Part shown: piece after piece, positions 33,447 through 44,845 of the stretch
How positions within the stretch are numbered: the stretch's first letter is position 1
Layout: each line of letters opens with the position of its first letter
Assembly: GCA_039177555.1 (NCBI GenBank)
Contig: JBCDFV010000012.1
Location: 1 to 64,000 of the forward strand
Direction of reading: 5' to 3'
Source: JANQGH01 sp039177555
Lineage (GTDB): Bacteria; Pseudomonadota; Alphaproteobacteria; DSM-16000; Inquilinaceae
DNA length: 64,000 nucleotides
The notes under the pieces: generated by a model
What the model saw: the letters and a program-made list of their open reading frames with translations, nothing else
Databases searched by the model: none
Told to the model about the DNA's origin: nothing
Position numbers and translations under genes: made by a program

Positions 33447-34034
33447 TCATCCCTCCGCCCACGCCATGGCGTCCTCCAGCCGGTCGTCGCCCCAGAAGAG
33501 TTCGTTGCCGACCCGGAAGCGGGGGGCGCCGAAGATGCCATACTCTTGGGCTTGTTCCGTTTGCGCGCGCAAGTCGGCCTTGATGTCGTCCTCGCGTGCC
33601 CGGGCGAGCCAATGGGCAGGGTCGGCGTCGCAGGCGTCGATCGCCGTCCAAAGAACATCGTCTGTCGAGATGTCTTCTCCGCGCGCAAACTGCGCGGTGA
33701 AGACGGCGCGGGCGAAGGCGCCGCACCAAGGCTCGTTCAGCGCGGCGGTCATCACACGGGCGGCCTTAAGGCCGTTCATGGGAAAGATCGGAGGTTTCGC
33801 GAAAGGCAGCCCGTAGCGCTTGGACCGCCGCTCCATGTCGCGCCACATGTAGGCGCCCTTTCTTGGGTCCAGCACGAAAGGGGACGTCGCCATGCCCCTC
33901 TCGCGAAAGATCGGGCCCAGGAGGAAGGGCTTCCATTGAAAGTCGATGTTCTTGCGTCGCAGCAGGGGTTCGGCGCGGGACACGGTGAGATAGGAGTAGG
34001 TGCTGGCGAACTCGAACCAGATCTCCAGGGTCAC
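33447..34034 (-). CDS. 2-Hydroxychromene-2-carboxylate isomerase family protein (GST-kappa/DsbA fold)
   Basis: A 195-residue thioredoxin-fold protein. The N terminus 'LEIWFEFASTYSYLTVSRAE' has the family motif with Ser11 and the YSYL pattern, and 'YGIFGAPRFRVGNELFWGDDR' is the C-terminal glutathione-site segment. Family members use glutathione to isomerise chromene carboxylates in naphthalene degradation, or act as GST-kappa-like enzymes. The start is GTG at 34034, overlapping the LysR stop (GTGA). No naphthalene pathway is nearby, so the true substrate is unknown. Confidence 0.85.
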   Translation of the reverse strand: MTLEIWFEFASTYSYLTVSRAEPLLRRKNIDFQWKPFLLGPIFRERGMATSPFVLDPRKGAYMWRDMERRSKRYGLPFAKPPIFPMNGLKAARVMTAALNEPWCGAFARAVFTAQFARGEDISTDDVLWTAIDACDADPAHWLARAREDDIKADLRAQTEQAQEYGIFGAPRFRVGNELFWGDDRLEDAMAWAEG

Positions 34035-34942
34035 GTGAGCGCTCCCTCTCGCGCGGTTGGCACGGTTGGTTCTGCTCCTTCGACGAAGTCCATCGTCGCG
34101 CGGCGCAGTACCGACAGCAGATCCCGCGCGGCCGGCGACGCGGTTTGCGCGCCGAGCAGGCGCAGTTCGACGGGCGGCAGGTCCGGCAATGCAGGCCAAT
34201 GGCCGACAGTCGCGATGTCGTCGGGCACGCTGTGTTCGATCCGCACACCGATGCCAAAGCCCGATCGAAGCCCGGCCCAGATGGCGGGAAGGCTCGGCGT
34301 GGTCAGGACGGCGCGCCACCGGCGTCCGGCCTTGTCCAGCGACGCCAGCGCCGCCTGTCTGAAGAGGCAAGGGTGATTGAACAGCACCAGCGGCACGGTC
34401 GCGCCCTCGGCCGGTTGATCAAACCCCGCATGGGCGAGCCAGCGGATCGGCAGCTTGCACAGCAACTCACCCTTTGCGCCTGAATTGTCCGGGAAGAATG
34501 CGATCGCGCCGTCGAGCCGGCCTGCCTCGATCTCGTTGTTCAGCGTGTGATTGTTGCCCGCGCGCACGGCGACGTGGACGTCGGGATGCGCGTTGGCGAA
34601 CGCCTGTACCGTGGCCGGCATGACATCGTCACAAAAGTCCTGGGGCAGGCCAAGCCAGACGGTTTCGGGTGCCACCGGCGCCCCCACGGCCCGCGCCGCC
34701 TCATCGTTCAGCGCGATGATCCTGCGGGCATAGTCTGCGAAGGCCTCACCGGCTTCGGTCGGAACCAGACCTCGGCCCTTCCTGACGAAAAGCTGCACCC
34801 CGGCTTGCTGTTCAAGCTTCTTCAACTGCATGCTGACGGCGGATTGGGAACGGCCGAGTTCGATCGCCGCGCGGGCGAAACTCCCCTGTTCGATGCCGGA
34901 CACAACCGCGCGCAGGGCATCGATGTCGAAGTTGGTTTTCAT
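34031..34942 (-). CDS. LysR family transcriptional regulator
   Basis: A 303-residue LysR regulator with the N-terminal helix-turn-helix 'GSFARAAIELGRSQSAVSMQ' at about residues 18-40 and a periplasmic-binding-like effector domain. It is translationally coupled to the isomerase gene and divergent from the MFS carrier at 35081. The AT-rich gap between the two divergent genes (34943-35080) is the likely control region; by family habit it regulates both directions. Confidence 0.9.
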   Translation of the reverse strand: MKTNFDIDALRAVVSGIEQGSFARAAIELGRSQSAVSMQLKKLEQQAGVQLFVRKGRGLVPTEAGEAFADYARRIIALNDEAARAVGAPVAPETVWLGLPQDFCDDVMPATVQAFANAHPDVHVAVRAGNNHTLNNEIEAGRLDGAIAFFPDNSGAKGELLCKLPIRWLAHAGFDQPAEGATVPLVLFNHPCLFRQAALASLDKAGRRWRAVLTTPSLPAIWAGLRSGFGIGVRIEHSVPDDIATVGHWPALPDLPPVELRLLGAQTASPAARDLLSVLRRATMDFVEGAEPTVPTAREGALT

Positions 34943-35080
34943 ATCAAGAATCGTGAACTGGCATATTCAATATATTCGATTTTCTAAAGTTTAGCAGCCT
35001 GTTAAAGCTCTGATCAAGACCGGGACGGCGTCTCTGCGCCAGGCACCCGTCGGTCATCTCGTACTGATCAGAGATCGAAA

Positions 35081-36328
35081 ATGCAGATGCACAAGGCGAC
35101 GGTTGCAGCTCTCCACGCGGCACGAAATCCGCGTCTCGTCCTGATCGCGGGCTCGCTCATCGTGCTTGTCGCCGTGGGCATGCGGCACGCCTTTGGCCTG
35201 TTCCTGAACCCGATCACCCAAGATGTGCCCAGTATCAATCGAGAGGTGTTTGGGTTTGCCATTGCCCTCCAAAACCTGATCTGGGGCATCGCGCAACCCG
35301 TCGCGGGCATGATCGCCGACCGGTTCGGCAGCGGGCGGGTGATTTTCATTGGTGGCGTGCTGTATGCCGCCGGGCTGGTCTACGCCGCCGCCAGCACGAC
35401 CTATCTCGGCTTCACGCTTGGCCTGGGCGTCTTTGTCGGGCTCGGTTTGAGCGCGACGACCTACGCCGTGGTCCTGGGCGCCGTCGGGCGCGGGTCGCCG
35501 CCGGAACGGCGCACGACGGCCCTCGGCATCGCCTCGCTTGGCGGATCGATCGGCGTGTTTCTGTCGGTGCCCATTACCGTGAGCCTGATCGACACGATGC
35601 GCTGGCCCATGGCCTTCGTCAGCCTGGCGCTGATTGCCTTGACGGTATGCCTGCTGGCGCCGTTTTTGGCCGGGCGTCCCGTCGCGGAGGGGCCGGAACA
35701 GTCGATGGGGGCCGCCCTGTCAGAGGCGCTTGGGCATCGTGGCTACGTCTTGCTCGTGCTCGGTTTCTTCGTCTGCGGCTTCCAGCTTGGCTTTATCGGG
35801 ACACACCTGCCGGCCTACTTGCTGGACCGGCATCTGGACGCCTGGCTCGGCGGTGCCGCGCTTGCCGTCATCGGCGCGGCGAACATCGTCGGCACCATCG
35901 CCTGCGGCGCGCTGGGCGACCGTTTGAGCAAGAAGAAGATTCTGGCGGCGCTCTATTTCATACGCGCGGCATCGGTCGCCGTTTATCTCGCACTGCCGCC
36001 GTCCGCGCCTTCCACGCTCATCTTTGCGGCCGTGATCGGCTTGACCTGGCTTGGCACAGTCCCGCTGACCAGCGGCATTGTCGCCCAGATCTTCGGCCTG
36101 CGCTATCTCGCGACACTCGTCGGCGTGGTGTTCTTCATGCACCAGGTCGGGGGCTTCCTGGGCGCCTGGCTCGGCGGCTTGGCCTTCGAGCGGACGGGCT
36201 CCTACGACGTGATTTGGTGGTCTGTGATCGCGCTTGGGATCATCGCCGGCTTGCTTCACTGGCCCATCGACGAACGGCCGATCGCCCTTCGTAACAGCCT
36301 TCGCCCGGGACTGTATCCAAGTGGGTAG
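35081..36328 (+). CDS. MFS transporter
   Basis: A 415-residue major-facilitator carrier with about twelve hydrophobic helices. The A-loop motif is seen as 'AGMIADRFGSGRV' near residue 80. The layout resembles the monocarboxylate/oxalate-formate antiporter branch ('GMRHAFGLFLNPITQDV'), suggesting transport of an organic acid. ATG at 35081 or 35087 are both possible. It is divergent from the LysR gene, which probably controls it. Confidence 0.88.
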   Translation: MQMHKATVAALHAARNPRLVLIAGSLIVLVAVGMRHAFGLFLNPITQDVPSINREVFGFAIALQNLIWGIAQPVAGMIADRFGSGRVIFIGGVLYAAGLVYAAASTTYLGFTLGLGVFVGLGLSATTYAVVLGAVGRGSPPERRTTALGIASLGGSIGVFLSVPITVSLIDTMRWPMAFVSLALIALTVCLLAPFLAGRPVAEGPEQSMGAALSEALGHRGYVLLVLGFFVCGFQLGFIGTHLPAYLLDRHLDAWLGGAALAVIGAANIVGTIACGALGDRLSKKKILAALYFIRAASVAVYLALPPSAPSTLIFAAVIGLTWLGTVPLTSGIVAQIFGLRYLATLVGVVFFMHQVGGFLGAWLGGLAFERTGSYDVIWWSVIALGIIAGLLHWPIDERPIALRNSLRPGLYPSG

Positions 36329-36458
36329 TCGCGGTGTGTGGGCGCTGTCGGGGCTTATATTGGCCACCATGCTGGCGCTTGTCCTTCTTTGGCCGGCGGC
36401 GATTGCTGGGAACATGCGGGCCTTCTTGGATGCCGCGCTCTTCCGGTTCATCTGCTGA
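36321..36458 (+). CDS. Possible small membrane protein
   Basis: A GTG at 36321, overlapping the last codons of the MFS gene, opens a 45-residue frame with one hydrophobic helix ('ALSGLILATMLALVLLWPAA'). It could be a small accessory membrane protein. The ribosome site is poor and no family is recognised, so this may be chance coding in high-GC DNA. Confidence 0.25.
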   Translation: MGSRGVWALSGLILATMLALVLLWPAAIAGNMRAFLDAALFRFIC

Positions 36459-36739
36459 GGTAGGAGTGCACGTGTTCCGCTGCTTCCCGAGAAAATAGGA
36501 TGCATGCTTAGGAAGGGCGGTGATCGATGGCGCCGGCCCCGGTAATGGACCATCGCGGACAGGCTTCCGGACCTGTGCCATCACCCCTCGGTAGATCTGT
36601 CCAACCCGCCCAGCATCACACCTCTATCCGCGCATCGCGTCGTACGCCATAGTGGCTTGGCCAACCGCCGTTCCGCGCGGTCGGCGATCAGCATGGATGA
36701 TCGAGGGGTAGCGTTGCCGATGTCGCCGGTGTCCGGTTC
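36459..36739. other. Intergenic stretch, nothing recognised
   Basis: No credible frame, hairpin or repeat was seen between the MFS region and the TSUP pseudogene. Short frames on either strand lack ribosome sites and family resemblance. Confidence 0.4.
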
Positions 36740-37497
36740 ATGACGTTTCTGGTCGGTCATGACGCGCTGCCGTTCATGTTCTTTCTCGGCTTTTTCGTGT
36801 GGAGCTTCAGCACCGCCACGGGCGGCGGCGGGCCGCTTTTGTTCCTGCCGGCGGTCAGCTTCGTCGCGCCCATAAGGGAGGTCAATCCGATTACCTGCGT
36901 CACGGCGGGCGTGGTCAGCATCCACCGCGTGTTCCTGTTTCGACAGCACATCCAATGGCGGGTCCTGGCCTGGCTGCTGCCGGGCAGCGTTGTCGGCGCC
37001 ACGGTGGGTGTCCAGATCTTCGCGGCGATCCAGAGGACTGGCTGCTGGCGCTGCTCGGCGCCTTTCTGATTTACCATGCCTGCGTCGCCCTGTTTCGCCG
37101 CCGCCACCGCAGTTTCAAGGTGCGGCCCTGGTACTACGCAATCGCCGGCATGGTGTTCGGCGGCGTGTCCGCGGTTGTCGGCGCGGCCGGGCAGGGGATC
37201 AATGCGTTGTTGCTCAACGATGACGTGACCAAGGAGAGGCTGGTCGCCATCAAGGCGGTCGACGCGACGACGGTGCAAACGATCAAGCTTGTCGGCTATC
37301 TGCATTTCGCCTTGATCGGCGGCCACGTTCTGCTTCTTGGCGGTGTCGCGGCGATCGGCGCCATGCTTGGCAATCTTGTCGGCAAGCGCATCCTAGCGCG
37401 GTTGCCGGAGCATCGTGTCCGGATGATCGCGAACGGGTTGATCCTCGTGGCGGGCCTTCTACTGCTCTATCGCTTCTTGGTGTTGAGGTTCTCATGA
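36740..37497 (+). pseudogene. TSUP/TauE-SafE family permease, frameshifted
   Basis: Two frames together encode one TSUP-family membrane permease (anion or sulfite/sulfonate export type). The first (36740 to about 37030) has 'SFSTATGGGGPLLFLPAVSF' and 'QHIQWRVLAWLLPGSVVGA'. The second continues with 'EDWLLALLGAFLIYHACVAL' and the repeat 'GGVSAVVGAAGQGINALLL'. The join needs one missing base at about 37029-37036 (shift of -1). Either the gene is broken or the assembly has a one-base error. The 3' end overlaps the next start by ATGA, so the intact gene would be coupled to the ATP-grasp gene. Confidence 0.8.
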
Positions 37498-38486
37498 TAC
37501 GGCGTCCGATCAACGTTCTCGTCGTGCTGGACGGGCTGTTCACGACCTGCTCTGGGCCCGGTACCGTCAAGGCGCTGAAGATGAGTGCGATCGACTGCAC
37601 GATCCACGCGGCCGCCCCGGACGCTGGCTACGGCGCCCTTTATCTGGGCGACAAGGCGACCGTTTGCCCCGATGCCGGCGGCGATGGCTTCTTTGAATGG
37701 CTGGTCGACTATTGTCGTGAACACCGGATTGATGTGGTGCTGTGCGACGCCTCCGACTTCATCGGTATCGCGGCGCACAGGGCGGATCTCGAGCGGGCCG
37801 GCGGTGCGCGGATGTTGGTTCCGCCCGAAGCCGTGATCGCCATCGCGGAGAACAAGCTGCGGACCGGGAGGTGGCTGGACGAGAACGGCTTTGCCCACCC
37901 GGCTTTCGCGCCGGGCGACGACGCCGAAGCGGTCGCCGCGCTGGTTCGTGACCATGGTTTCCCGCTCATCGCCAAGCCCTATGTCGGCAAGGGTTCAAGC
38001 GGCATGGCCATCATCCGCAACCCCGAAGATCTGTCGCGCGCGAGACAACAGCCGGACATGCTTATCCAGCAGCATGTCGGCACGGACGACACCGAATACA
38101 CGATGAACTGCTTTGTGGATCGAGACGGAACGGTCAGAGGGCTCTTCAGCTTTCGCCGGCGCTTGTGGATGGGCATGTCGGTGCATTGCGTGGTCGACCG
38201 CAACGAGAGCGTCTTGGCGCTTGCCGAGGCCATTGCCGTCGCAATCGGCGCGCGCGGCAGCACCAATGTCCAGCTTCGCCTGCATGAGGGCGTGGCGGTG
38301 TGCCTCGAGGTCAATGCCCGCTTCTACGGCACGACGGCGATGCGCGCAAGCCTGGGCTATAACGACCTGGAACACGCCTTCGCGCACTATGTCTTCGACG
38401 AGCCGGCCAAGCCGCTGCCCGTTATTACCGAGGGCGTTGCGCTTCGCTGTGTCGAGGAAACCTATCCGGACACGCTTGTCGAATAG
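37494..38486 (+). CDS. ATP-grasp domain protein
   Basis: A 330-residue ATP-grasp enzyme of the carbamoyl-phosphate-synthase-like group. An N-terminal nucleotide-like subdomain precedes the ATP-binding region 'PLIAKPYVGKGSSGMAII' (near residue 160), and the metal-binding end is 'VCLEVNARFYGTT' (near 265). Such enzymes ligate a carboxylate to an amine or thiol. No partner enzyme is adjacent to indicate the product. It is coupled to the TSUP permease gene, so the permease may export its product. Function not assignable. Confidence 0.82.
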   Translation: MIRRPINVLVVLDGLFTTCSGPGTVKALKMSAIDCTIHAAAPDAGYGALYLGDKATVCPDAGGDGFFEWLVDYCREHRIDVVLCDASDFIGIAAHRADLERAGGARMLVPPEAVIAIAENKLRTGRWLDENGFAHPAFAPGDDAEAVAALVRDHGFPLIAKPYVGKGSSGMAIIRNPEDLSRARQQPDMLIQQHVGTDDTEYTMNCFVDRDGTVRGLFSFRRRLWMGMSVHCVVDRNESVLALAEAIAVAIGARGSTNVQLRLHEGVAVCLEVNARFYGTTAMRASLGYNDLEHAFAHYVFDEPAKPLPVITEGVALRCVEETYPDTLVE

Positions 38487-38493
38487 TCCAGCA

Positions 38494-39726
38494 CTAACCC
38501 GCTTCAACCCGATAGGTGAACAGCGTCGGCGCCGGCTCAAAGCCCGCAATGGCGTGCTGGCCGATTGGTTCGCCGGCTTCGGCACACGCTGCCGCAAACT
38601 CGGACGTTGCAATCAGCCGATGTTCCAGTGTTCGTGTCAACGCCTCGCAGCGGCTGGCGAGGCCGACGGCGGGGCCGGTGGCGGTGAAGTCGAGCCGCTT
38701 GTTGGTGCCTACATTGCCGTACAGCACTTGGCCGACATGCAGGCCGACGCCGAAGCTGAAGGTCGAGGCGGACCGGTCGCTGCGGGCCGCATTCCCGCGG
38801 TCGGCACGGGCAAAGGCGTCGCGGGCGGCCGACAGGGCGGCGGCGCACATGGCGCCAGGGGTGCGCATGGCGTCGTCGAAGGGGAAAATGGCCAGAATGC
38901 CGTCGCCGACAAACTTCAAGACCTCGCCGCCATGGTCCAATACGGCGCCGGCCGTGCAGTCGAAATAGGCGTTCAGGAGCGCGATGTATTCCTCACCATC
39001 GAGGTTTTGGGACAGCTTCAGCGATCCCGCTAGGTCGGAATACATCAAGGCGCAGTCGATTTGCTGAATGTCGCCGCGCGCACTTTGGCCGGTCAGGACC
39101 CGATGGCCGGAGATGCGGCCCAGATAGGTTTCCAGCAGCACGTTGACCAGTTGCCGATCGGTCGCGACGCGCACGCAGGCGAAAATGGCCGGCAGGATGC
39201 GGCGCAGGCCTGCCAGGTTTTCGTCCGTGAAGCCGCTAAACCGCCGCGTGCAGTAGGACAGCATGGCGCCATGCATCATCAGCGCCTCATAGGGCAGGTC
39301 GACGCGCCCTGCACCGAAATTCTGCTGAAAGGCCGCATAGGCCGTGACGCCGGCCTCGGACAGTTTCTGAAACAGCGCATATTCGGCCACGGTTTCCGGG
39401 TCCGTCAGATCCGCTAGGTATTCCGTGGTATCGCTGCTGGCGATGCGGCCGAACGGGGTGTTGGCAAAGCCCCCGCTATCCACCAGGCGCCTGGCTTTCT
39501 CCCGTGACACCTGGACCCGTTCGACCAGGCCCGTGTCAGCGTCCCAGGTCAGGTCAACCAGGCCGATGACGGGGTGCAGCATCGACCGGCCGATGACCAT
39601 CCGATAGACGGGCACGCCGCCGGCGAGCAGGCGCTGTGCCAGCTCGCCCATCGTGTCCGACAAGTCGACATCCTGGTGCAGCTGATCGATCAGCCAGGTG
39701 TTGATCTGGTCAAACATGTCCGCCAT
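38494..39726 (-). CDS. Class III adenylate/guanylate cyclase
   Basis: A 410-residue protein with an N-terminal sensory-like region of about 200 residues and a C-terminal class III cyclase domain. Metal-binding aspartates are visible as Asp231 ('YSDLAGS') and Asp275 ('FVGDGILAIF'), and 'VGLHVGQVLYGNVGTNKRLD' is the purine-site strand. It is soluble; no membrane helix is seen. ATG at 39726 is chosen because the domain with 'INTWLIDQLHQDVDL' begins there and upstream residues are arginine-rich shadow sequence. It is convergent with the ATP-grasp gene (7 bp gap). It makes cAMP in response to an unknown signal. Confidence 0.85.
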   Translation of the reverse strand: MADMFDQINTWLIDQLHQDVDLSDTMGELAQRLLAGGVPVYRMVIGRSMLHPVIGLVDLTWDADTGLVERVQVSREKARRLVDSGGFANTPFGRIASSDTTEYLADLTDPETVAEYALFQKLSEAGVTAYAAFQQNFGAGRVDLPYEALMMHGAMLSYCTRRFSGFTDENLAGLRRILPAIFACVRVATDRQLVNVLLETYLGRISGHRVLTGQSARGDIQQIDCALMYSDLAGSLKLSQNLDGEEYIALLNAYFDCTAGAVLDHGGEVLKFVGDGILAIFPFDDAMRTPGAMCAAALSAARDAFARADRGNAARSDRSASTFSFGVGLHVGQVLYGNVGTNKRLDFTATGPAVGLASRCEALTRTLEHRLIATSEFAAACAEAGEPIGQHAIAGFEPAPTLFTYRVEAG

Positions 39727-40228
39727 TGCGCCTGTCCGCCGCGTGCCGTCCGCACGGGCCATTCTAGCCGGATTACGCCTTCTGCGACAGCCGACGGAAG
39801 CCCGACGCAAATTGCCGACGCTGCGAACAGCGTTGCAATCCCCTCGGCCACCTATGCCGGTCGACACAAAGACCGTGCGGATTCAGGTGGCGGCCAGTCT
39901 GACAATGTCGGCCGTTGGTGTTAGGCGTGCCGAACGACCAGATCTGCGACGCCCTTATACGGAGGCCGGTTCGCCTCGACGTCCTGTGATGGTGACGCTC
40001 GCGGTCTCAGGCAAGAATTCGCTGTGAGACGAGGTTCTGATCGTCGCGGTCCAACAGAAGGGGGGGGGCGGCACATCCCCATTAGTCGCCCAAGCCGGAT
40101 GACGCCTATCACCCATGCTCACGTCGACTGGGCGCTGCGATGAACCGACTGGTGGTTACCGCATCACCTCGGTCTCAGAGTCCCGACGGCCGGCCCTCCA
40201 GCCAACAGCCCGGAGTGGGATGCCCGAT
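39727..40228. other. Gene-free stretch with a G-tract
   Basis: No convincing coding frame is seen over about 500 bases. A run of nine G occurs near 40061-40069. The frames present lack ribosome sites and family resemblance. The cyclase promoter should lie at the left end. Confidence 0.4.
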
Positions 40229-40591
40229 CTACTGGGCGCCGCCGCCGCAGGCGGTTGCGCCACCTTCCGTGGCGAAGCCACAGCCGAAGCCAAAGGTCGA
40301 CGTCGCGCTGAACTCAAAAGCTTCATAGTTGTTGCTGAAGTCAAGCCCGGTGTGGCTCTGGCCCAGTTCGGGGCGCCCCGAAGCAAATGCCCCGCCCGCC
40401 GCGCTTGGCAGCGCGCCCGATGCGCTGCTGAAGGAATCGAGATCGACAACGGCGCCGGCCGCATTGTTCACCACCGCGCTGGTCACCGTGCTGACGCCGG
40501 TATTCAGCGAAGATGACACGTTCGATTGCGCCAGGGCGGTTGGCGACGCCAGTGCGAGCATGGCGATCGAGGCCAGGAAAACGCGTTTCAT
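40229..40591 (-). CDS. Small secreted Ser/Gly/Ala-rich protein
   Basis: A 120-residue exported protein of unknown function. A clear signal peptide ends at 'PTALA-Q' (about residue 21). The mature chain is rich in Ser, Ala, Gly and Asn ('SSASGALPSAAGGAFASG'), contains Phe-rich 'EAFEFSATSTFGFG' and ends with two cysteines ('GFGCGFATEGGATACGGG'). The start has an AGGGG-type site. It is alone on its strand. It could be a surface or matrix component; no family is recognised. Confidence 0.6.
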   Translation of the reverse strand: MKRVFLASIAMLALASPTALAQSNVSSSLNTGVSTVTSAVVNNAAGAVVDLDSFSSASGALPSAAGGAFASGRPELGQSHTGLDFSNNYEAFEFSATSTFGFGCGFATEGGATACGGGAQ

Positions 40592-40762
40592 CGGAAGTAC
40601 CCCTTAGTGAACTGGCACCGTCATTTGCGACGGGCCGTTTTTGCTCAACGCCTTGCATATTTATCGATGGCGGTGCTGCTGACGGAGACAATACGCCTTT
40701 TTTGGGGCAGATGGAACGGTAATGACTAAAATGCCCGAGCCTGATGGAACAGCCCCTGTCGA

Positions 40763-41215
40763 TCAGGCATCGATGGGCCGTTCACCCAAATCCGACGCGA
40801 GCATGACCAGATAGCCGTCCGGATCAAGAACGAAGATCTCGCGCTTGCCGCCCTGGCGATCCCCCCAGCGGCGCCAGACCTCACGCGGGCCGGCATGGAG
40901 CGGCCAGCTCGCCGCCAATAACCGCTGCCTGACAGGCTCCACATCATCGACATAGATCTGGAGCATGACGCCGCGGCCGAAGGGGTGGATGAGGTCGGCC
41001 GTTTCCCATGTGCCGCTTCTTTGGCTCAGCATGATCTGCGCGCCTTCCGGCCGCTCCAGATAAACGAACCCCTCCTCCGGCCGCTGGTAGGCGATCTCGA
41101 AACCCAACAGGTCGACCCAAAAGGCGCGGCTTGCGTTGATATCCTCGACCAACAGTTCGCTGACCAGTTTTGCCCAGCCGGACTTTGGCGGGTGCCCGTA
41201 GTCGATTGTGCCCAT
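40763..41215 (-). CDS. VOC (glyoxalase/bleomycin resistance) family protein
   Basis: A 150-residue vicinal-oxygen-chelate protein with the beta-alpha-beta-beta-beta pattern: 'LVSELLVEDINASRAFWVDL' in the first module and 'KREIFVLDPDGYLVMLAS' in the second. The latter holds the usual D-P-D-G-Y ending. It resembles bleomycin-binding and fosfomycin-like single-chain VOC proteins more than glyoxalase I. ATG at 41215 is selected because the fold begins about 15 residues later; the longer reading has no domain. It is divergent from ppsA. Function uncertain. Confidence 0.78.
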   Translation of the reverse strand: MGTIDYGHPPKSGWAKLVSELLVEDINASRAFWVDLLGFEIAYQRPEEGFVYLERPEGAQIMLSQRSGTWETADLIHPFGRGVMLQIYVDDVEPVRQRLLAASWPLHAGPREVWRRWGDRQGGKREIFVLDPDGYLVMLASDLGERPIDA

Positions 41216-41396
41216 CCCTTTCGCGGCACTGGAGATTTTCGTGCAATTGCCTTCAAGCAACCGTGTGATTTGATCCGTGTCAACGCCCCGCGCGCCTGGT
41301 GATGGCATGGTGGGCGCATCATAGGCGCGGTGCGGCCCGAAAGAGGCCGGCCGGCCATCCACAAGGCCCCCTTTTCCTGCAGCAAGGAGCACCCGA

Positions 41397-43829
<2,433 letters not shown>

Positions 43830-43891
43830 AGGCGCCAGGGTAGTCTCGAAGGGAAGCGCTCTGGCGATCCCATGGCGACCGAGTATCCTTC

Positions 43892-43931
43892 ATTGCACCG
43901 ACCTGCCGTGGGTTCGGTAGGTCGGTGCAAT
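43892..43931 (+). terminator. Long hairpin after ppsA, probable terminator
   Basis: A 17-bp stem (43892-43908 with 43915-43931) with one G-U pair and a 6-base loop, TGGGTT, lies 62 bp after the ppsA stop. There is no T-tract, so it may terminate with Rho, or protect the mRNA end, and it could act for the convergent gene as well. Confidence 0.6.
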
Positions 43932-44028
43932 CTGCCCGTGTACCGATAGCGCCATTGAGACGTGACGGTGCAACACGTCCGCCGTCGACGATGATCACAT
44001 TTTGGGTGATGCGTTCGTCGGCGGGTGC

Positions 44029-44574
44029 CTATCTTTCTGATTGAACCAGATCCGGCGCCCCGATCGGCCAGTACACGAGGAAGCATTCCTGTCCGCACCA
44101 GCCAGCCGGTGCAGCGCCATTGGCCGATTGATTATCGATGAACAGGTGAACGGCTGACAGCGAGAGGGTCTGCGGTATGGGTGTCCCGATGTCTGCAATG
44201 CGCAGGATCAGGTCATCCTCTGCCCATTCCGGGTCCATCAGTTCCAACGGCAGTTCGACTTCGCCCGCATCGCTGCCGCCCACAAGCACGCCGTTGGGCG
44301 GATCGACCGCGAACGAATCCGCGCCGATCGGCCAGTTGGCGATGAAGATATAGGTGTCAGCCCTGCCTGAGCGTCGTGCCGGGCGGTCCGTGAACCAAAT
44401 AACGTTTTGGTCCACGCCGGAGAAGGTCAGGCGATCTCCGTCGATGTGTGCCGTTTCCGCCGACATGACATACGGTTCGCTAACCGGATAGTTTTGCTCT
44501 AGCTCGGACGCGCCGGCTAGGCTGGCAGCGGCCAGAACGGCGGCAAGCGCGACCAGATAGCGTCCCATGGGCAT
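44029..44574 (-). CDS. Hypothetical secreted protein
   Basis: A 181-residue exported protein with a signal peptide ending at 'SLAGA-S' (about residue 22). The mature part is acidic and beta-rich; two short similar segments 'IFIANWPIGADSF' and 'CFLVYWPIGAPDL' suggest an internal duplication. A pair of cysteines near the C terminus ('WCGQECF') could bind metal or form a disulfide. No family is recognised. Convergent with ppsA. Confidence 0.65.
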   Translation of the reverse strand: MPMGRYLVALAAVLAAASLAGASELEQNYPVSEPYVMSAETAHIDGDRLTFSGVDQNVIWFTDRPARRSGRADTYIFIANWPIGADSFAVDPPNGVLVGGSDAGEVELPLELMDPEWAEDDLILRIADIGTPIPQTLSLSAVHLFIDNQSANGAAPAGWCGQECFLVYWPIGAPDLVQSER

Positions 44575-44845
44575 TCTCCAAGACTGGCAGATTCGATTTA
44601 GGAGACATCATAACTCAAGACTCTCTTTTAGCTTAGTGCCAACATCTATTTTAAGGAGAGTTTTTCGGTGGCTGATCGGCATGGTTGGCATTGGCACGAT
44701 CTCGGAAGTTGCAGCCGCTCCATTGGGGTGCCGGGGCTGACTTGGGAACGATCGGCCAAGCGGACGCTTGTCTCCGATGATCGACGAACACATGATCCGT
44801 CTCGGGTTGCGGCGACCGCAGAGGGCAAGCAAAGGAGAGGCCAGC

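Noticed and set aside
33201..34376. A 391-residue plus-strand frame
   Set aside because: Mostly antisense to the HCCA isomerase and LysR genes, which have family motifs and coupled translation.
40061..40069. A run of nine G as a phase-variation tract
   Set aside because: It lies in gene-free sequence, in no reading frame and not clearly in a promoter spacer.
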